Assembly: GCA_964019695.1 (NCBI GenBank)
Contig: OZ026524.1
Span: 25,646,164 to 25,710,163, forward strand
Source: Loripinus fragilis
Lineage: Eukaryota; Mollusca; Bivalvia; Lucinida; Lucinidae
DNA: 64,000 nt
Direction of reading: 5' to 3'
Shown here one piece after another: positions 1-11,323 of this stretch. The notes beneath the pieces are model-generated. The model was not told the origin of the DNA and did no database searches. It worked only from the letters and a program-made list of their open reading frames with translations. Each line of letters starts with the position of its first letter. Positions within the stretch are counted from its first letter, which is position 1. The translations under genes and the position numbers were made by a program.

Positions 1-102
1 TAGCTCTTTTCCGAACCCCTCGTATAACCTAATTTTAGCTTTAAATTTAGTACTGTGTTCTTGAATATTAGAAACATGTTATTATTTATAGTGATCAAGG
101 CG

Positions 103-297
103 ATGGTGAAGAAACAAGATCTAGTCGAACACACAGATGGGTGGTGTTTGCCTCCGTCTTTTTCACAATGGCGATCAACGTTGGCTTTGTGTTCAGCTTT
201 GGCTCCATGTTTACAGCCATCTTGGATAGGTTCAAAGAGAGCAGAGCCAGCACTGCAGCTATACAGTCTGTGTTTGTCGGCGTCGGTCCGTCCTCGG
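103..297 (+). CDS. SLC16/MCT-like transporter, exon 1 (first coding exon, frame break)
   Basis: This exon encodes the N-terminus and first membrane segment of a monocarboxylate-transporter-like protein, a plasma-membrane major-facilitator family. The frame through 141-296 reads VVFASVFFTMAINVGFVFSFG, then FTAILDRFKESRASTAAIQS and VFVGVGPSS, which matches MCT TM1 and the start of TM2. The donor is gtaag at 298, leaving phase 1. An ATG at 103 with G at -3 and +4 opens MVKKQDLVEHTDGW in a different frame, so the family motif DGGWGWVV straddles a one-base frame offset near 138-142. Either an indel sits there, or coding starts at 137 behind a cacag acceptor (135-136), which would complete a codon before TGG-GTG-GTG. 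The family is clear; the exact 5' end is not. Confidence 0.8.
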
Positions 298-463
298 GTA
301 AGACCTATACTACAATCATTTTCAATCACATGCGCGAACTGATCCAGAAAGTTTTGTCAGAGGGGGTCCGGTCCAACTCAACTCTGAAAACGTTTTTTTT
401 TATTATTATTATTTTTTATTATTTTTTTATGAACGGAGAGAGGATCCAAATACCACTAAAAAC

Positions 464-529
464 TGGCCACTATCGACCCGCCAGCGAAACGCCATTCAAA
501 TTGCGTTTCGCTGCGGGCCGATAATGGCC
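464..529. repeat. Hairpin palindrome
   Basis: Arms TGGCCACTATCGACCCGCC (from 464) and its near-complement ending ATAATGGCC (to 529) pair over about 27 bp, with AGCGAAACGC/GCGTTTCGCT perfectly matched around a short loop. It is MITE-like; no target duplication was identified. Confidence 0.6.
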
Positions 530-1152
530 CAACATTGAATGCTGGCTTGGAAGCTTTGTGATTTCTCAGGGGATCTGGACCAGTATTGCTTAGGAACCCT
601 ATAGCTTTGCATTTTACCAAGGGGAAAGGGGACCCCCTGCTCGCCCCCTATGAATCAGAGGTTAGAAAAACATAGACGAATCCATAGGTCTAGATAAGGA
701 AGCCTTTTAGAGCGTAAAATTGTAATAATTTTCATACCCATCAGTTTTAACATTAGAATGTTCATAAGAGCCGCCTCATTGAGACGTTTCTTTTGAGGAT
801 TTACAACATTAGTTCTGATTGAGAACAGTGAATAATAATAACTTTCCATTAAACACTTCGATCTAGAGGCCTGGTCAAACATACAAAAAAAGATAAATTT
901 GTTCAGTCCAAACAAGGCATAATATTCAGTAAGTCAGTCAAATTTCGCTGTTTGATTTGATACCATATTGTTGGTCAGCGGATGACATAAATAAGAATAT
1001 ACATATTCTACTTCAGTAAATGGCATCTGGCAACAATGATCAAGATCTGAAAATATACAGATAACACATGTTGATCTAAAGCATAAAAATAAAATCCTCT
1101 GATGGCAATGTGTTTTTTCTCAATGTTACATGTAATAGTGTCTTCAATAAAG

Positions 1153-1470
1153 GTAAGGAAGAAAGCAAAGTTCAGGAAACGATACAACCAGGTACCACAC
1201 CTGAGCCAGGACACCATAAAGAAAAGTGACAAAGGTACCAGAAAACATCACACAAAAGAGAGCGAGGAAGTCAATCCTGTCCCATCAGGTGACCACAAGG
1301 CTGCAAGGAACAAACAAGACAGTCTTTATAATTTACAAAGACAAGAACGAAACACAATAACAAAAAGGATCCACAAAAGAAGTACCGCCTTGGAATGGTC
1401 AGTAAGACAATTACTGGAGGGCTTAAACATTCCAAACCGTTTCCAAACCAGATGGTGGTCAATTTTTCAA
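1153..1470 (+). repeat. Dispersed repeat family A, copy 1
   Basis: Shares long blocks with 47140-47475 and, inverted, with 61605-61935 and 62628-62790. Diagnostic pieces are CGATACAACCAGGTACCACA, AGGTGACCACAAGGC and GGATCCACAAAAGAAGTACC. A frame of 126 codons is open here, but it is not kept in the other copies, so I do not call it a gene. Confidence 0.75.
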
Positions 1471-1852
1471 AATCACAAATAGAAAATAGTTTTTGTAATA
1501 CCATTTTATTCAGCATCAAACGATTGGCTAAGTCGCTTTTTTTTTTTATCTCATCTTGGACCATACGCTAGTATCGATTGTTTAGTAAGCTCTTTTTTCA
1601 ACTGTCATAAGTACAGTTGATTGCATACAGGAGAGAAACCTTATGAAATGTCAATAGGCTCAAAATGGCTGTATTCATTTTTATTGACATACTTCATCAA
1701 AATCAGTGATACAATACATAGCTATCTATTTGTTGTTCATGGCTGTTATCGAATGCAATTTAAACGAATTACTAAAGAAGTGCACTGATGATATAACAAC
1801 CAGCACAATAATGGATCAAACTTTTTCATCTTTACGTTCATCTTCACCACAC

Positions 1853-2036
1853 CAGATTGGCGACAATCCAAAACGTAAATATTATCGATAAACGTAGATC
1901 AAAAATCGTAAAAAACAGAGTTTTTGATTGCCATCTGTCGCCCGACTGGCGACAAATGGCAATCAAAAACAATCGAAAACACTGTTTCTAGCGATTTTTG
2001 ATCCGCCTTCGTCGATTGTCCCGCGTTTTCGATTGC
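1853..2036. repeat. Nested long palindrome
   Basis: Inner arms 1920-1942 and 1948-1970 pair over about 22 bp (GTTTTTGATTGCCATCTGTC against its complement with one or two mismatches) around a five-base centre. Outer arms GATCAAAAATCG (1897) and CGATTTTTGATC (to 2003) pair as well, and weaker pairing extends to about 1853 and 2036. The overall shape is that of a palindromic MITE. Confidence 0.65.
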
Positions 2037-2326
2037 CCCCTATCCGGTGTGTATACATTTTCTCCTACAATGAGAGGCGGAGAGGCACAAAACAAACACC
2101 ATATGCTGATACACGTGCGTTACAGATTCTTTCAGTAAATATGACATTTAGAATAGAGCTTTGAAAAGCTGAATGAATGTAAGTTGAAAAGAACCAAGTG
2201 TATGTGACTATACAACTAATAAATTTATAATAAAATTTTATTGATTAATGAACATGTTATTGGCAATAATTAATTGGTTAAGGTTTTACCAACTGAACTA
2301 TGTCATATTTTGTGTGTTACCTTCAG

Positions 2327-2470
2327 CAATATTAACTGGTATGATAGCCCAGCGTTATGGAGCAAGAAAATGTGGAGTGCTTGGCTCAGTGCTATTTTCT
2401 GGCGGTCTTCTAACGTCTTGGTTTGCAACATCGACCATCTTTCTCCAAGTCTCATTTGGCATAGTGTCTG
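2327..2470 (+). CDS. SLC16/MCT-like transporter, exon 2
   Basis: This 144 bp exon lies between an acceptor ending ttaccttcag (2326) and a donor gtaag (2471), phase 1 at both ends. Joined to exon 1 it reads AILTGMIAQRYGARKCGVLG, then SVLFSGGLLTSWFATSTIFL and QVSFGIVSG. This is the end of TM2, the short basic loop with RYGAR (family: RFGxR) and TM3 to early TM4. A 144 bp symmetric exon at this place fits the MCT gene structure as I know it. No stop or frameshift is seen. Confidence 0.9.
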
Positions 2471-3130
2471 GTAAGAATTTTAACCCATTTCAGTCAAATG
2501 GAAGACGAGCTCTTTTCCAGTTTAAGGGTTGTTGGGTGGGATTTTTTTTATTTCTATTCAAATTTTGATGGAATATTATGTAAGAAAAAAAGTGAAGACG
2601 CTTATCAGATACCGCGTTTTGCGACTTCTGATCGGGATCTGCACTGTTTGCATATGTCCCAAAAGAAGGACTGTAGGTCTCTCACGTATTGTAGGTTCTC
2701 AAAAGCACCTACTCGATGAAACGGTTCTTTAGATAAGAAAATATTAATGTTTTACTATCAAAAGTATTATTTATCTAGACATTTTGTTCTACTTGGTTTT
2801 CCCTGTGGTATGAAGCTCTTATTTCCTTTTTGGTTATATTACAGATTATTGCTGCCCTGTACATTCAAAATTGCAACATAACCACTGCAGACCAATCCCA
2901 TTGTGTGGGTAGAACTATATAATGTAAGGCTTTGTGTTATGGTTGTATGCCCCCAAAATAGCAATATCGAAACATTCTAGCTTTATTATTTTCTAAAATT
3001 TCCTATAAAATAGGCGAGGATTTAAGTGCTAGTATCGCTATAAAAGTCAATCAATTTTAAGCTAAACATACATAATGTATACAACACAGCAAAGAATATC
3101 GGGTCTAGTGTGCAATAATTTCAAGTCCGT

Positions 3131-3358
3131 ATGAGCCGCGACATGTGATTTCCAAAATTGTGGCATTTTGACATGAATAGACTCAGACTTGCCTGTGCAG
3201 CCTCCTTTAAAGCTTAGACACTCCAAGTAACTTAACACTCATAGAATATTCAAACGACTAGCAAAAGCTCTGATCAGACTGCGCGTATGCTCAGGCTGAT
3301 CTGAGGCTTTACTGGTCACACATACCGCATTATTGGAAATCTCATGTCGCGGCTCATA
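3131..3358. mobile_element. MITE, TIR type ATGAGCCGCGACATG
   Basis: Terminal inverted repeats of about 33 bp: ATGAGCCGCGACATGTGATT at 3131, and the complement of TTATGAGCCGCGACATGAGA at 3325-3358. The interior has the motif CTGATCAGACTGCGCGTATG. A relative with the same ends lies at 25219-25421. It is non-coding. Confidence 0.75.
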
Positions 3359-3658
3359 ACATGTACTGTCAAAGACATTTCTTTCGCGTGTCCCTTTTTT
3401 GTGATTTTATCATTGCAGACTTATTTGTAGAACTAGTTAATCAAGATTCATGATGCTTTCGTTTAGAGCAACATCCGCGAAAATATACATATTTTGAGCA
3501 TATTTCGAAAGTGTAGATCTAGTACCATTGGCTCACTTTATACAATATGTCTTTTTTACATTTTTGATGTATATTTTTCATTAGAAGTACAATTCGTTAT
3601 GACCTAATTCCCTAATAGTTGCTAAAATATTATCCCCTGCAGGCACATAACCTTAAAC

Positions 3659-3712
3659 AACGTCATATCAACGTCAATGCGGCGTCATGACGTCACATCG
3701 ACGTCGATACGA
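3659..3712. repeat. CGTC-rich 10-11 bp minirepeat with a CRE-like core
   Basis: Five to six degenerate units of the type AACGTCAATGC occur in about 55 bp, including one perfect TGACGTCA (3688-3695). It could be a minisatellite or a cluster of bZIP-type sites; function is unknown. Confidence 0.5.
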
Positions 3713-3800
3713 CATTGTGTTGATACCATGTACATACTGGGATCACAATTAAAAGTAAATTAAAATTATGCTGTCGTCAATTTATTTCTTTCCTTTTCAG

Positions 3801-4454
3801 CACTTGGGTTTTCTTTTCTCTACATCGCTAGCAATCAAATCATCTGCCAGTTGTTTAGAGGCCAAACTAGGTTAATATGTGTCTCTCTAGTAGCATGCGC
3901 ATCAGGGGTAGGCGGGCTTGGCTATCCAAATTTACTCAACTGGATGAACAACTATTTTGGACTAAATGGAACGTTTTTGCTTATTGGTGCAGTGACGTGT
4001 AACACCATACCACTCTCATTTCTCTGGTCGGTACCGTCAGTGCCGTCAAAGCCAAAGCCAGTGACGTCAGAAGACGTTTTGCCGTCGAAAGAGGGAAGCG
4101 AAACGGAAGCAACGGATGGCAATTCAAAACCTAGCGAAAGCAACTTTTGGAAGACGGTTTTAAACACCATTCTGTATAGACCATTTTTATTCCTTCTTAT
4201 GGGAATAGGTTTAGTTCTATCAATGATAAATATGTATGATATATTAGCAATGGATATTCTCTCCTCGAATGGTCTGTCTAATGAGCAGAGTCTTAATGCA
4301 ATAATTGTCTCTGGCGCTGCTAGTATACCTAGTCGTATGTTGCCAGGGCTTATGAACAGGATTAATGGATGCAGTTCTGTGGCGACACCAGTGCTTGCGG
4401 CCTTGTTCGGCATGTGTGGAGTAGTGATGGTGATCTTTCTGACTGGCTTTGTAG
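3801..4454 (+). CDS. SLC16/MCT-like transporter, exon 3 (TM4-TM9 and central loop)
   Basis: Largest exon: 654 bp, acceptor tttccttttcag (3800), donor gtaagt (4455), phase 1 at both ends. It starts LGFSFLYIASNQIICQLFRG and continues to VACASGVGGLGYPNLLNWMN, which is the MCT TM4-TM5 segment (family pattern YxxSxxxxxxYFxKRRxLAxG, then SGxGVG). A hydrophilic central loop of about 45 residues rich in S, K, E and T follows (VPSKPKPVTSEDVLPSKEGS onward), as expected between the two six-helix halves. TM7 begins near RPFLFLLMGIGLVLSMIN. The TM8 region reads SGAASIPSRMLPGLM. The Arg of the family D-x3-R pair is present, but the Asp four residues before it is Ser. Confidence 0.92.
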
Positions 4455-4471
4455 GTAAGTTATGAACAGGG

Positions 4472-4694
4472 AACCATCATGGAACCCACAGTGGCTTAGT
4501 GGTAGAGTGCTTGACTTTTTACCGAGGGGCCGCGGGTTCGAGCCTCACCGGCGTCAATGTGTTGTGTCCTCGAGAAAGACACATTCATCCTTGCTTAGTA
4601 TTGGTTCAACCCAGGAAGACCCGTCCCGACATAACTGAAAGATTGTTGACTGGGACGTAAAGAATCAAATCAAACAAACAAACCATCATGGAAC
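4472..4694 (+). mobile_element. tRNA-derived SINE (family S1), copy 1
   Basis: The body 4486-4680 is flanked by 14 bp direct repeats AACCATCATGGAAC (4472-4485 and 4681-4694). The head has an A box (GTGGCTTAGTGGTAGAGTGC) and a B box (GGTTCGAGCC, 4535-4544). The tail is GGGACGTAAAGAATC followed by a (CAAA)n-like run. This is a pol III-type SINE moved by a LINE. Confidence 0.9.
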
Positions 4695-4720
4695 CATCTC
4701 CATACAAATTAACAATTTTT

Positions 4721-4898
4721 ATTTTAACCATATTGCAGGGAGCGCAGTGGCTCAGTGGTAGAGTGCTTGACTCGAGACCGAGGGGCCGCGGGTTCGAGCC
4801 TCACCGGTGTCAATGCGCTGTGTCCTTGAGCAAGAACATTAATCCTAGCCAAAGATTGTTGATGGGACGTGAGGAATCAAATCAAACAAACAAACAAA
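4721..4898 (+). mobile_element. SINE S1, copy 2 (internally deleted)
   Basis: Starts after ATTTTAACCATATTGCA (4721-4737). The A box and B box are intact. Relative to copies 1 and 3 it lacks about 55 bp between the AATCCTAGC and AGATTGTTGATGGG segments. It ends in a CAAA-rich tail. Confidence 0.85.
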
Positions 4899-4953
4899 CC
4901 ATCATGGAACCATCTCCATACAAAATTGACAATTTTATTTTTACCATATTGCA

Positions 4954-5168
4954 GGGAGCGAAGTGGCTCAGTGGTAGAGTGCTTTACTCGTGACCGAGGG
5001 GCCGCGGGTTCGAGCCTTACCGGTATCACTGCGTTGTGTCCTTGAGCAAGAACATTAATCCTAGCTTAGTACTTGTTTAACACAGGAAGACCCGTCCCTT
5101 TATAACTGAAAGATTGTTGATGGGACGTAAAGAATAAAATCAATCAAACAAATTTTAACCATATTGCA
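4954..5168 (+). mobile_element. SINE S1, copy 3
   Basis: Full-length copy ending at about 5151. It is followed by ATTTTAACCATATTGCA (5152-5168), the same 17 bp that precedes copy 2. So copies 2 and 3 share one original insertion site, and the segment between was duplicated. Confidence 0.88.
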
Positions 5169-5654
5169 CTCCAAATGGCCAGAACTGCATACAGTTTTAC
5201 AGTTTTGGTCATTTTAAGTGCAAATAGGTTAAATGCACTATAACCAGTGAACATGACCATTGTTCACCCTTGATAAATTATAAAATAAAACTTTGCATAA
5301 ATCTCTGAATGGAATTTCCAACACCTGTATGTCTGTATGACTGCTGAATTATTAATAGGACCATATAGCCTCAGTTTAAACAAAATTATTATTTTTTCTT
5401 TTGCTAGAGCATGTCTTCAATTCTACACTGTGAAGTGCATTTCAAGGAATTTTCTGTCAACAAACAAAGACCGCATGCCCGTAATGTAAACAATCTACAT
5501 AATGGTTTTGATAGCATAATGCTATAACGCTGACCATGACTTTCCATTAGTCCATCCCTGCAATTCTAGCATGCCTTTCTCTATTTAGCAACTCATTTTA
5601 AAATTGTATCTTCTCATAATCGTTTACATATTATTCCAAAATGATAGAATATAG

Positions 5655-5795
5655 AGTCCGTGCTAGATAAGAGTAGACTTACGTAGTTGGTCACGTTATG
5701 GTACTTTATTTACCTGATTGGACAAATAAAGGGTGTTCATTCATACTTCTAGCAGTAAATATGTTTCATCACCCTACTCTTATCGAGTACGGACT
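5655..5795. mobile_element. Small MITE, 141 bp
   Basis: Inverted ends: AGTCCGTGCTAGATAAGAGT at 5655, and its near-complement ending TATCGAGTACGGACT at 5795 (about 20 of 22 bases pair). Non-coding interior. Confidence 0.65.
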
Positions 5796-5839
5796 AGTGG
5801 AATGCTTTATTTGACATAAATGGGCTTATTTGTTTTCAG

Positions 5840-6004
5840 GAGGTATATCTGCATGCGTCATGATAGGTCTTGCAAGGGGTGGAATGGTCGGGACCATGTC
5901 TGTGGTCACTATAAAGGTTCTAGGCGTGAAACGATTTTCAACTGGTTTAGGCCTTATTTTTGGAATAACAGGAGTAATTACAACGGTAATAGGACCTTTA
6001 AATG
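5840..6004 (+). CDS. SLC16/MCT-like transporter, exon 4
   Basis: A 165 bp exon with acceptor tttgttttcag (5839) and donor gtaag (6005), again phase 1 at both ends. With the split Gly codon it reads GGISACVMIGLARGGMVGTM, then SVVTIKVLGVKRFSTGLGLI and FGITGVITTVIGPLN. This is TM10-TM11 of an MCT, with the typical LGxxxFSxGxGL segment and the GxxxxxGPP-like ending (here VIGPLN). A palindromic MITE starts only about 25 bp past the donor. Confidence 0.9.
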
Positions 6005-6029
6005 GTAAGAGCATTTAACCCTTATCATG

Positions 6030-6242
6030 CAGAAAACCTGTCTTCGGGGTTTTCGAAAAAGTGAGATTCAAACCAGCCTGCTCAGCTACAGAGCTTAGCA
6101 CGGCAATTGAAATATCGCTCGTATCAAGTTAAGATATGATACTTTCCTATTAGGGAATAACAAAGGCGTTGACCAGTCTGCGCGGATGCGCAGGCTGGTC
6201 TGCACTTTTGTTGTTCGCAAAGCCCCGAAGACAGATTTTCTC
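6030..6242. mobile_element. MITE, TIR type GAAAAYCTGTCTTCGGGG
   Basis: Inverted ends of about 30 bp (AGAAAACCTGTCTTCGGGGT at 6031 against the complement at 6211-6242). The interior contains CAGTCTGCGCGGATGCGCAG, a motif shared with other MITEs in this window. Confidence 0.7.
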
Positions 6243-9200
6243 TAGACGTGGCCCATATAATATAACACATTCCTATCCCATTTTTATCCTGTAAGGCTGT
6301 AAAATGCGGTTTGTAAGCATTTTCTTTAATCAGAGCGGCAAAGAGTGTAGATCCTGATTAGAGGGCTTTGTTAGCAGCAAACTGATCTATTTACAGAGTG
6401 TTTATAAATCGATTGAAAGACTTTCGTTACTATGGCAACATGAAGTTGAAATCGACGCTTGTGGGCGATATTTTGAGATCACAATTACAGGTACAAAAAC
6501 GTGTCAGTATGCTGATGGTGCTTAAAGTCATTCTACATGTACGAGGGTCAGTCAAAAATAACTGAGAGTTGATACATATCTCTTACGTAGGCTAACGTAC
6601 ACTAGTTAAGTTTGGCACATACATATAGTAGGAGAGCCAGAGATTCAAAAATTGGAAAAAAGTGGCCGGAAAGTAGCAGAATTTTAGACTATATCCTCAG
6701 TTAGTATGGTGTTTCAGAAGTGTGAAAACAGATATTGCACACATTTTTAGTCTTGCAAAAGATGTTTATTTATGGGGTAGCCATAGCTACCCTCGTACAG
6801 GCTTCATGTAGTAGGCTATTCGCTACATTACTGAAAAGAAAAGTTATTTAGACCAGATAGGTCACATATCCTACTATCTGCATATTGCTTTACAGTACCT
6901 TAATAAAAAGCACCAAACTGACAATAAGTTTAAATGACTTACGCTTGCGTAATTGTTATATACGTTACTTACATTCAAATATATTACTATAGTTTACTTG
7001 GCCATCGGCTGTCAAAAGACTTGTGGAGGAAGATTTTTGTACATTAAGATTTTCTTTGCTACTTTATATATTATAAAATGTCTGTTAGCTTTTAATGTAC
7101 ATGTGCATTTACCATGCAATAGCCAAGTCTAATACGTTACCATTAGATAATAAGGAAACTCCTAGTGAATTGTTATTATCGTTTTCTTACATATCATTAT
7201 GATTGTTATTTTTATTAGATGCAGCTTAGTAGCAGAATAATAATATTCGTTTAGGCACCTGGAAGCTCTGTTATATATGTTACTTTCTTTTAAAACAATA
7301 TTTTTGTGCAATGTTATGTGTATATGCGTTCAAACAGCTAGTAGGTGAAAATGAAATTTACCACCATCTTAGTGCTCAAAATTAGATTGGAAATATTGTA
7401 TTTTTAAACATATAATATGAATGAGATGCAACATCAACAAAATCATATTTGGTTTAAAGGGAAAAACTTGAAAATAATGCACATAAATGTCATTAAGTAT
7501 ATGTTTTAGGAATCATGTAAATAGGATAATTGATACTTCTTTATTATTCATGACTAAATTGTTTCAAAAAGCTTAAATGATTCTTTAAGATCTGAGCTAC
7601 TGCCAAGAATTTGCTTCTTTTTATGCATTAAATGACATATACAAGACATTTTTTTCACCGTTAACAGCTCAATGAATAAATAAAAGGCAATCAGTGACAT
7701 AGTCAGATCCATCGCACATTGTAAAAGCCAACAAATATATCCATTTATAAACAGTTGTTCCGGTTACAACAGCTATATTTGAAACAATAAGACACAAAAT
7801 ATACCCTAAAACTCTAAACAATGTAAGATATTCCAAGCAGAAGTCCAAATCAAGAAGTGAAACATTAAAGACACCTTCATCGGTGTCATATGAAACAAAA
7901 CTGAAGTTTGCTGAAATCGTGATGATTTCTGTCTCCGATTTAGCACCAGCCTTAGCTATCCTTGGGGTTATAATCTTTTAGTATCTACAGCGTGTCCACT
8001 TTGGAAAAAGAGTAGTATTCATATTGGTAGCGTATAATACAAAAATATATAAATCATTACTTTAATCATTGTGTTGCCTGGTTCTACACGTTTGTGAAAC
8101 CATGAAACAGGACAGCATTTATTCTAGATTACCATTTTAATACTTTAGAAACAGACACATGTCAGTTAATAAGTTGGAAAAGCTTCCCTGCATTGTTAGT
8201 ATTGTAGACATTTCTAAATAATTAGACTTCGATAATCAGGACCTTGAGCAAACAACTTTCTAGAATAGGACTTGATTGATATTATATTCCAGAATGTTTG
8301 CATACAATTCCGTTTTAGCTCTATAGCTTATCAGCATACGTGATAGAATCTGCTTTAATGTTCGTTTTATTTAGCAGGACACTATTTATTTTTTACACTC
8401 ACAATAAGTAATCACAACAACCATCATTCAGTCCTTAAAATCTAATTAATACCCATGAAACATGTACCAACTTGTAAAACGATGCTACATTTATGGTATA
8501 TTGACTAAGTTCATGTAATAGAAACAAAACCATACTTATGCTACTTTCAAAGAATACTTTCAGATAGTATTCTCAACAAATGCTATGCTGTCTCATACTT
8601 AAATATAGTGCAATTGGCAATAGAGACAATGTTATCACTATCTGAGATGTATCATGATACTTTTACAAATCGAAAGAAATACAATTTCTTATGCAGGCGA
8701 TTGATAAAAAAGAGCGACAAACAAATTAAACATGCATACTTACTATCTGTTAAGTGTATGCATATTTTCTTAGCATAACATGTAATTCTATTATTTTTGT
8801 AAGTAATGATACTAACTAAAGTGCCTTCTCTATTGTCCATATAATTATTATTTTATAAGCACAGTATATAATTTAATGTATGCCTTTTTGTCTCTATACC
8901 CTGATGTGTTTACAACTCCTCTATTATTTAACGCACTTAAAAGGAATCAACTGACAGGATTCCTGCAACAGGTTGTTTAATATGGGGTCAAATGACTGCT
9001 ATAGTATTATGATAGAGCTTTACATCAGCTATATTAGCACTAATTGCTAGAACTAAGTTTGATCTTATGACTGCTATTTTTACTCTAAGATATTGCTATT
9101 CCAAATAACATTCTGATTAACGCAAATAATCTTTTAAACTGTAATTTTAATGCGTTCTAGTTAAATTTGGCTTAAACATTTTCTCCCTGTTGAAAGTTTA

Positions 9201-9678
9201 TAAAGTAAATTTGGTATCGTAAACTACAACTGAAGAAATCTAGATTTCTTAGATATGATCACTGCCTTGCCATGTTAAACCCATCCTTATGGATGATTTC
9301 TCCAATTTCAACGGCAATAATTCATTTTGAATAACCCATTCAGTTTTAAAGTTTGCATTGCTTTGACAAATGATTAGTAGTTTTAAGTTAAAAGAACTAT
9401 CAATTTCATTAATCAAACAATGAAAGCCATATTAAAAATGAGCTGAAATTAAAGTTCATAGCTAGCATAAATTCAAAAGTCACCTTCTGAGTTTTGATAT
9501 ATGCAGAAATAGATGTGGCTTAAACAATTTTGCACAACAGAGCCACTCTCTTACAGAATAAATGATAACAAACACTTCTGTTTCCTTAAATTTAATGTAA
9601 CGTAAACAACATATTATTTTATATATTCATAAAAGAGTGTTGCTGTCTAGATTGCCAGCAAATGGCTTCTTTCTATAA

Positions 9679-9915
9679 GTAAACATGACTAGGAAATGTC
9701 ACAATCACAGACTCCTGACTGACCCACTGCACCTTAAGGAAGGGACACGGAACACAGATATCTACAATATAATTAAAGTGCAGCAACCAGCTGCCTTTAA
9801 CCAGCTTCCTTGTCAAGATAATTGCTGAACTAGAAACAAATTAGAAAACAAAGGCCCAATACAAAACTCCCACAACCAATAGGAACAACAACAACAAACA
9901 AAGTTTCCAACATCC
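9679..9915 (+). repeat. Diverged copy of dispersed repeat family B
   Basis: Order and spacing of the blocks GTCACAATCACAGACTC, AAAGTGCAGCAACCAGCT, CAAAACTCCCACAAC and AACAACAACAACAAACAAAG match family B copies at 43015 and 54059. Confidence 0.5.
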
Positions 9916-11323
9916 ACACATCATTTCAGAGATTCTTAGAACTTTTATCATAAATGAAGCTGATTTGATAGAACAGATATGTTATTTACTTTTTTGTATA
10001 TTGTGATGAGTGTGAACGGGTTCGACACAAAGCTCTGGCTGCTTCTGCATAGATTATTAGATTGTTTTGTGTAATTAAAAGAAAAAAAAAGGTGCAAATA
10101 TCTAAATTTGTTTTAGGTGTTCTCAGGCTCAGTTGTATATGGAAAACGGTTAAGACAAATATATAATCATGATATTTATTTCGTTAAATTAATAGTTATA
10201 TATGTTACCTTAGCAAATTTGACTGAACAAACTTAAGGGAATGTATCCTAGTTGAGATGTAGCATCAGACTTATCATTTTATAAGTTTATAAATTGCATA
10301 ACATTACATAGAAAAATTAGCAAACAATATGTTTTGTTTTTAAGTCAAGCAGTATACCATTTCTTAAAAGAAAAAAATACAACCATATCTACAGTCTCCT
10401 AATTAGTACTGATAACTTCTTCTTTAGGAACAAATGTTCTCTTTATGCCTATCAAACACAGCCCCCCCCCCCCACTTTTAATGAATAAACTTTCCAGTGA
10501 TGTATAATTTAAGCTATTACGCATTATTTGCTTGTCTCCAACTTTGTTTTGTACGTTACATATTGAAAATCGAGCAACAAAATGATATTTTACCTCAGAA
10601 ATGTTGTTAAGTATTACTCTAAAGTCGGTGATATCAAAACAATTATCATAGGGTGTTTAAAAGCTAACAGAAAAAGTGCATGCTTATTTTCAAACCTAAG
10701 AGGTTCTAAACTTATATAAAATTTTATATATGGTCATCTAATTAAACAGCTTATAACTGACAAATCATTTATGTTAGAACATAGCTGTTTGCAGTTTTGA
10801 AATGGTCAGTTAACGCTCTTTTAGATACATGTTATCTTGAAGTTAAACACAATTTGAAAAATTTGTCAAATGAGACCTTCTAACAAAATATCAATAGTTT
10901 TAAGGGTATAGTTGAAAATGTAACGTAAATGACATTGTAATGGACCCAAACAACTTTTAAAAACATCAATAAGTTTAGAGAATAGAACGTTCTTACAGAT
11001 TGCATAAATATTTTGTTAATTTAAACATTTTAAATTCTACCTAATAGACTTAATTACATATTTTTGTTTTTAAAAAAATGAGGGGTAACGTATTAAACAC
11101 ACTGTTACAGGTATGTTTGCAAGACTTAAATTGAGTGCAATATCTGGTTTCATACTGTCTATACTATGTACTAAAGGATAAAACAAGTGAAAATTCTGCT
11201 AAAAAGGGACCATACCTAAATGCTTATTTTTGACATTTTTGAACCCTGGCTCCTCTACTAATACAATTAACTGTCCTGCGTCAGAATATGCAAAATACAA
11301 GACCGTGCAAAGTATAGATTGTT

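Larger units (their letters stand above)
298..2326 (+). other. Intron 1: repeat fragments, no gene
   Basis: Between exons 1 and 2. It holds a short hairpin (464-529), a copy of dispersed repeat family A (1153-1470) and a nested palindrome (1853-2036). I see nothing recognisable in 530-1150, 1500-1850 and 2040-2326. Confidence 0.7.
2471..3800 (+). other. Intron 2: MITE and CGTC-rich cluster
   Basis: Holds a MITE (3131-3358) and a short CGTC-rich minirepeat (3659-3712). The stretches 2480-3120 and 3360-3650 show no recognisable feature. Confidence 0.7.
4455..5839 (+). other. Intron 3: SINE cluster and a MITE
   Basis: Three tRNA-derived SINE copies fill 4472-5168, and a small MITE lies at 5655-5795. 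I see nothing in 5170-5650. Confidence 0.8.

Noticed and set aside
1102..1482. 126-codon basic protein
   Set aside because: It lies in dispersed repeat family A, and the frame is not kept in the other copies.
3952..4413. 153-codon minus-strand frame
   Set aside because: It is the antisense shadow of transporter exon 3.
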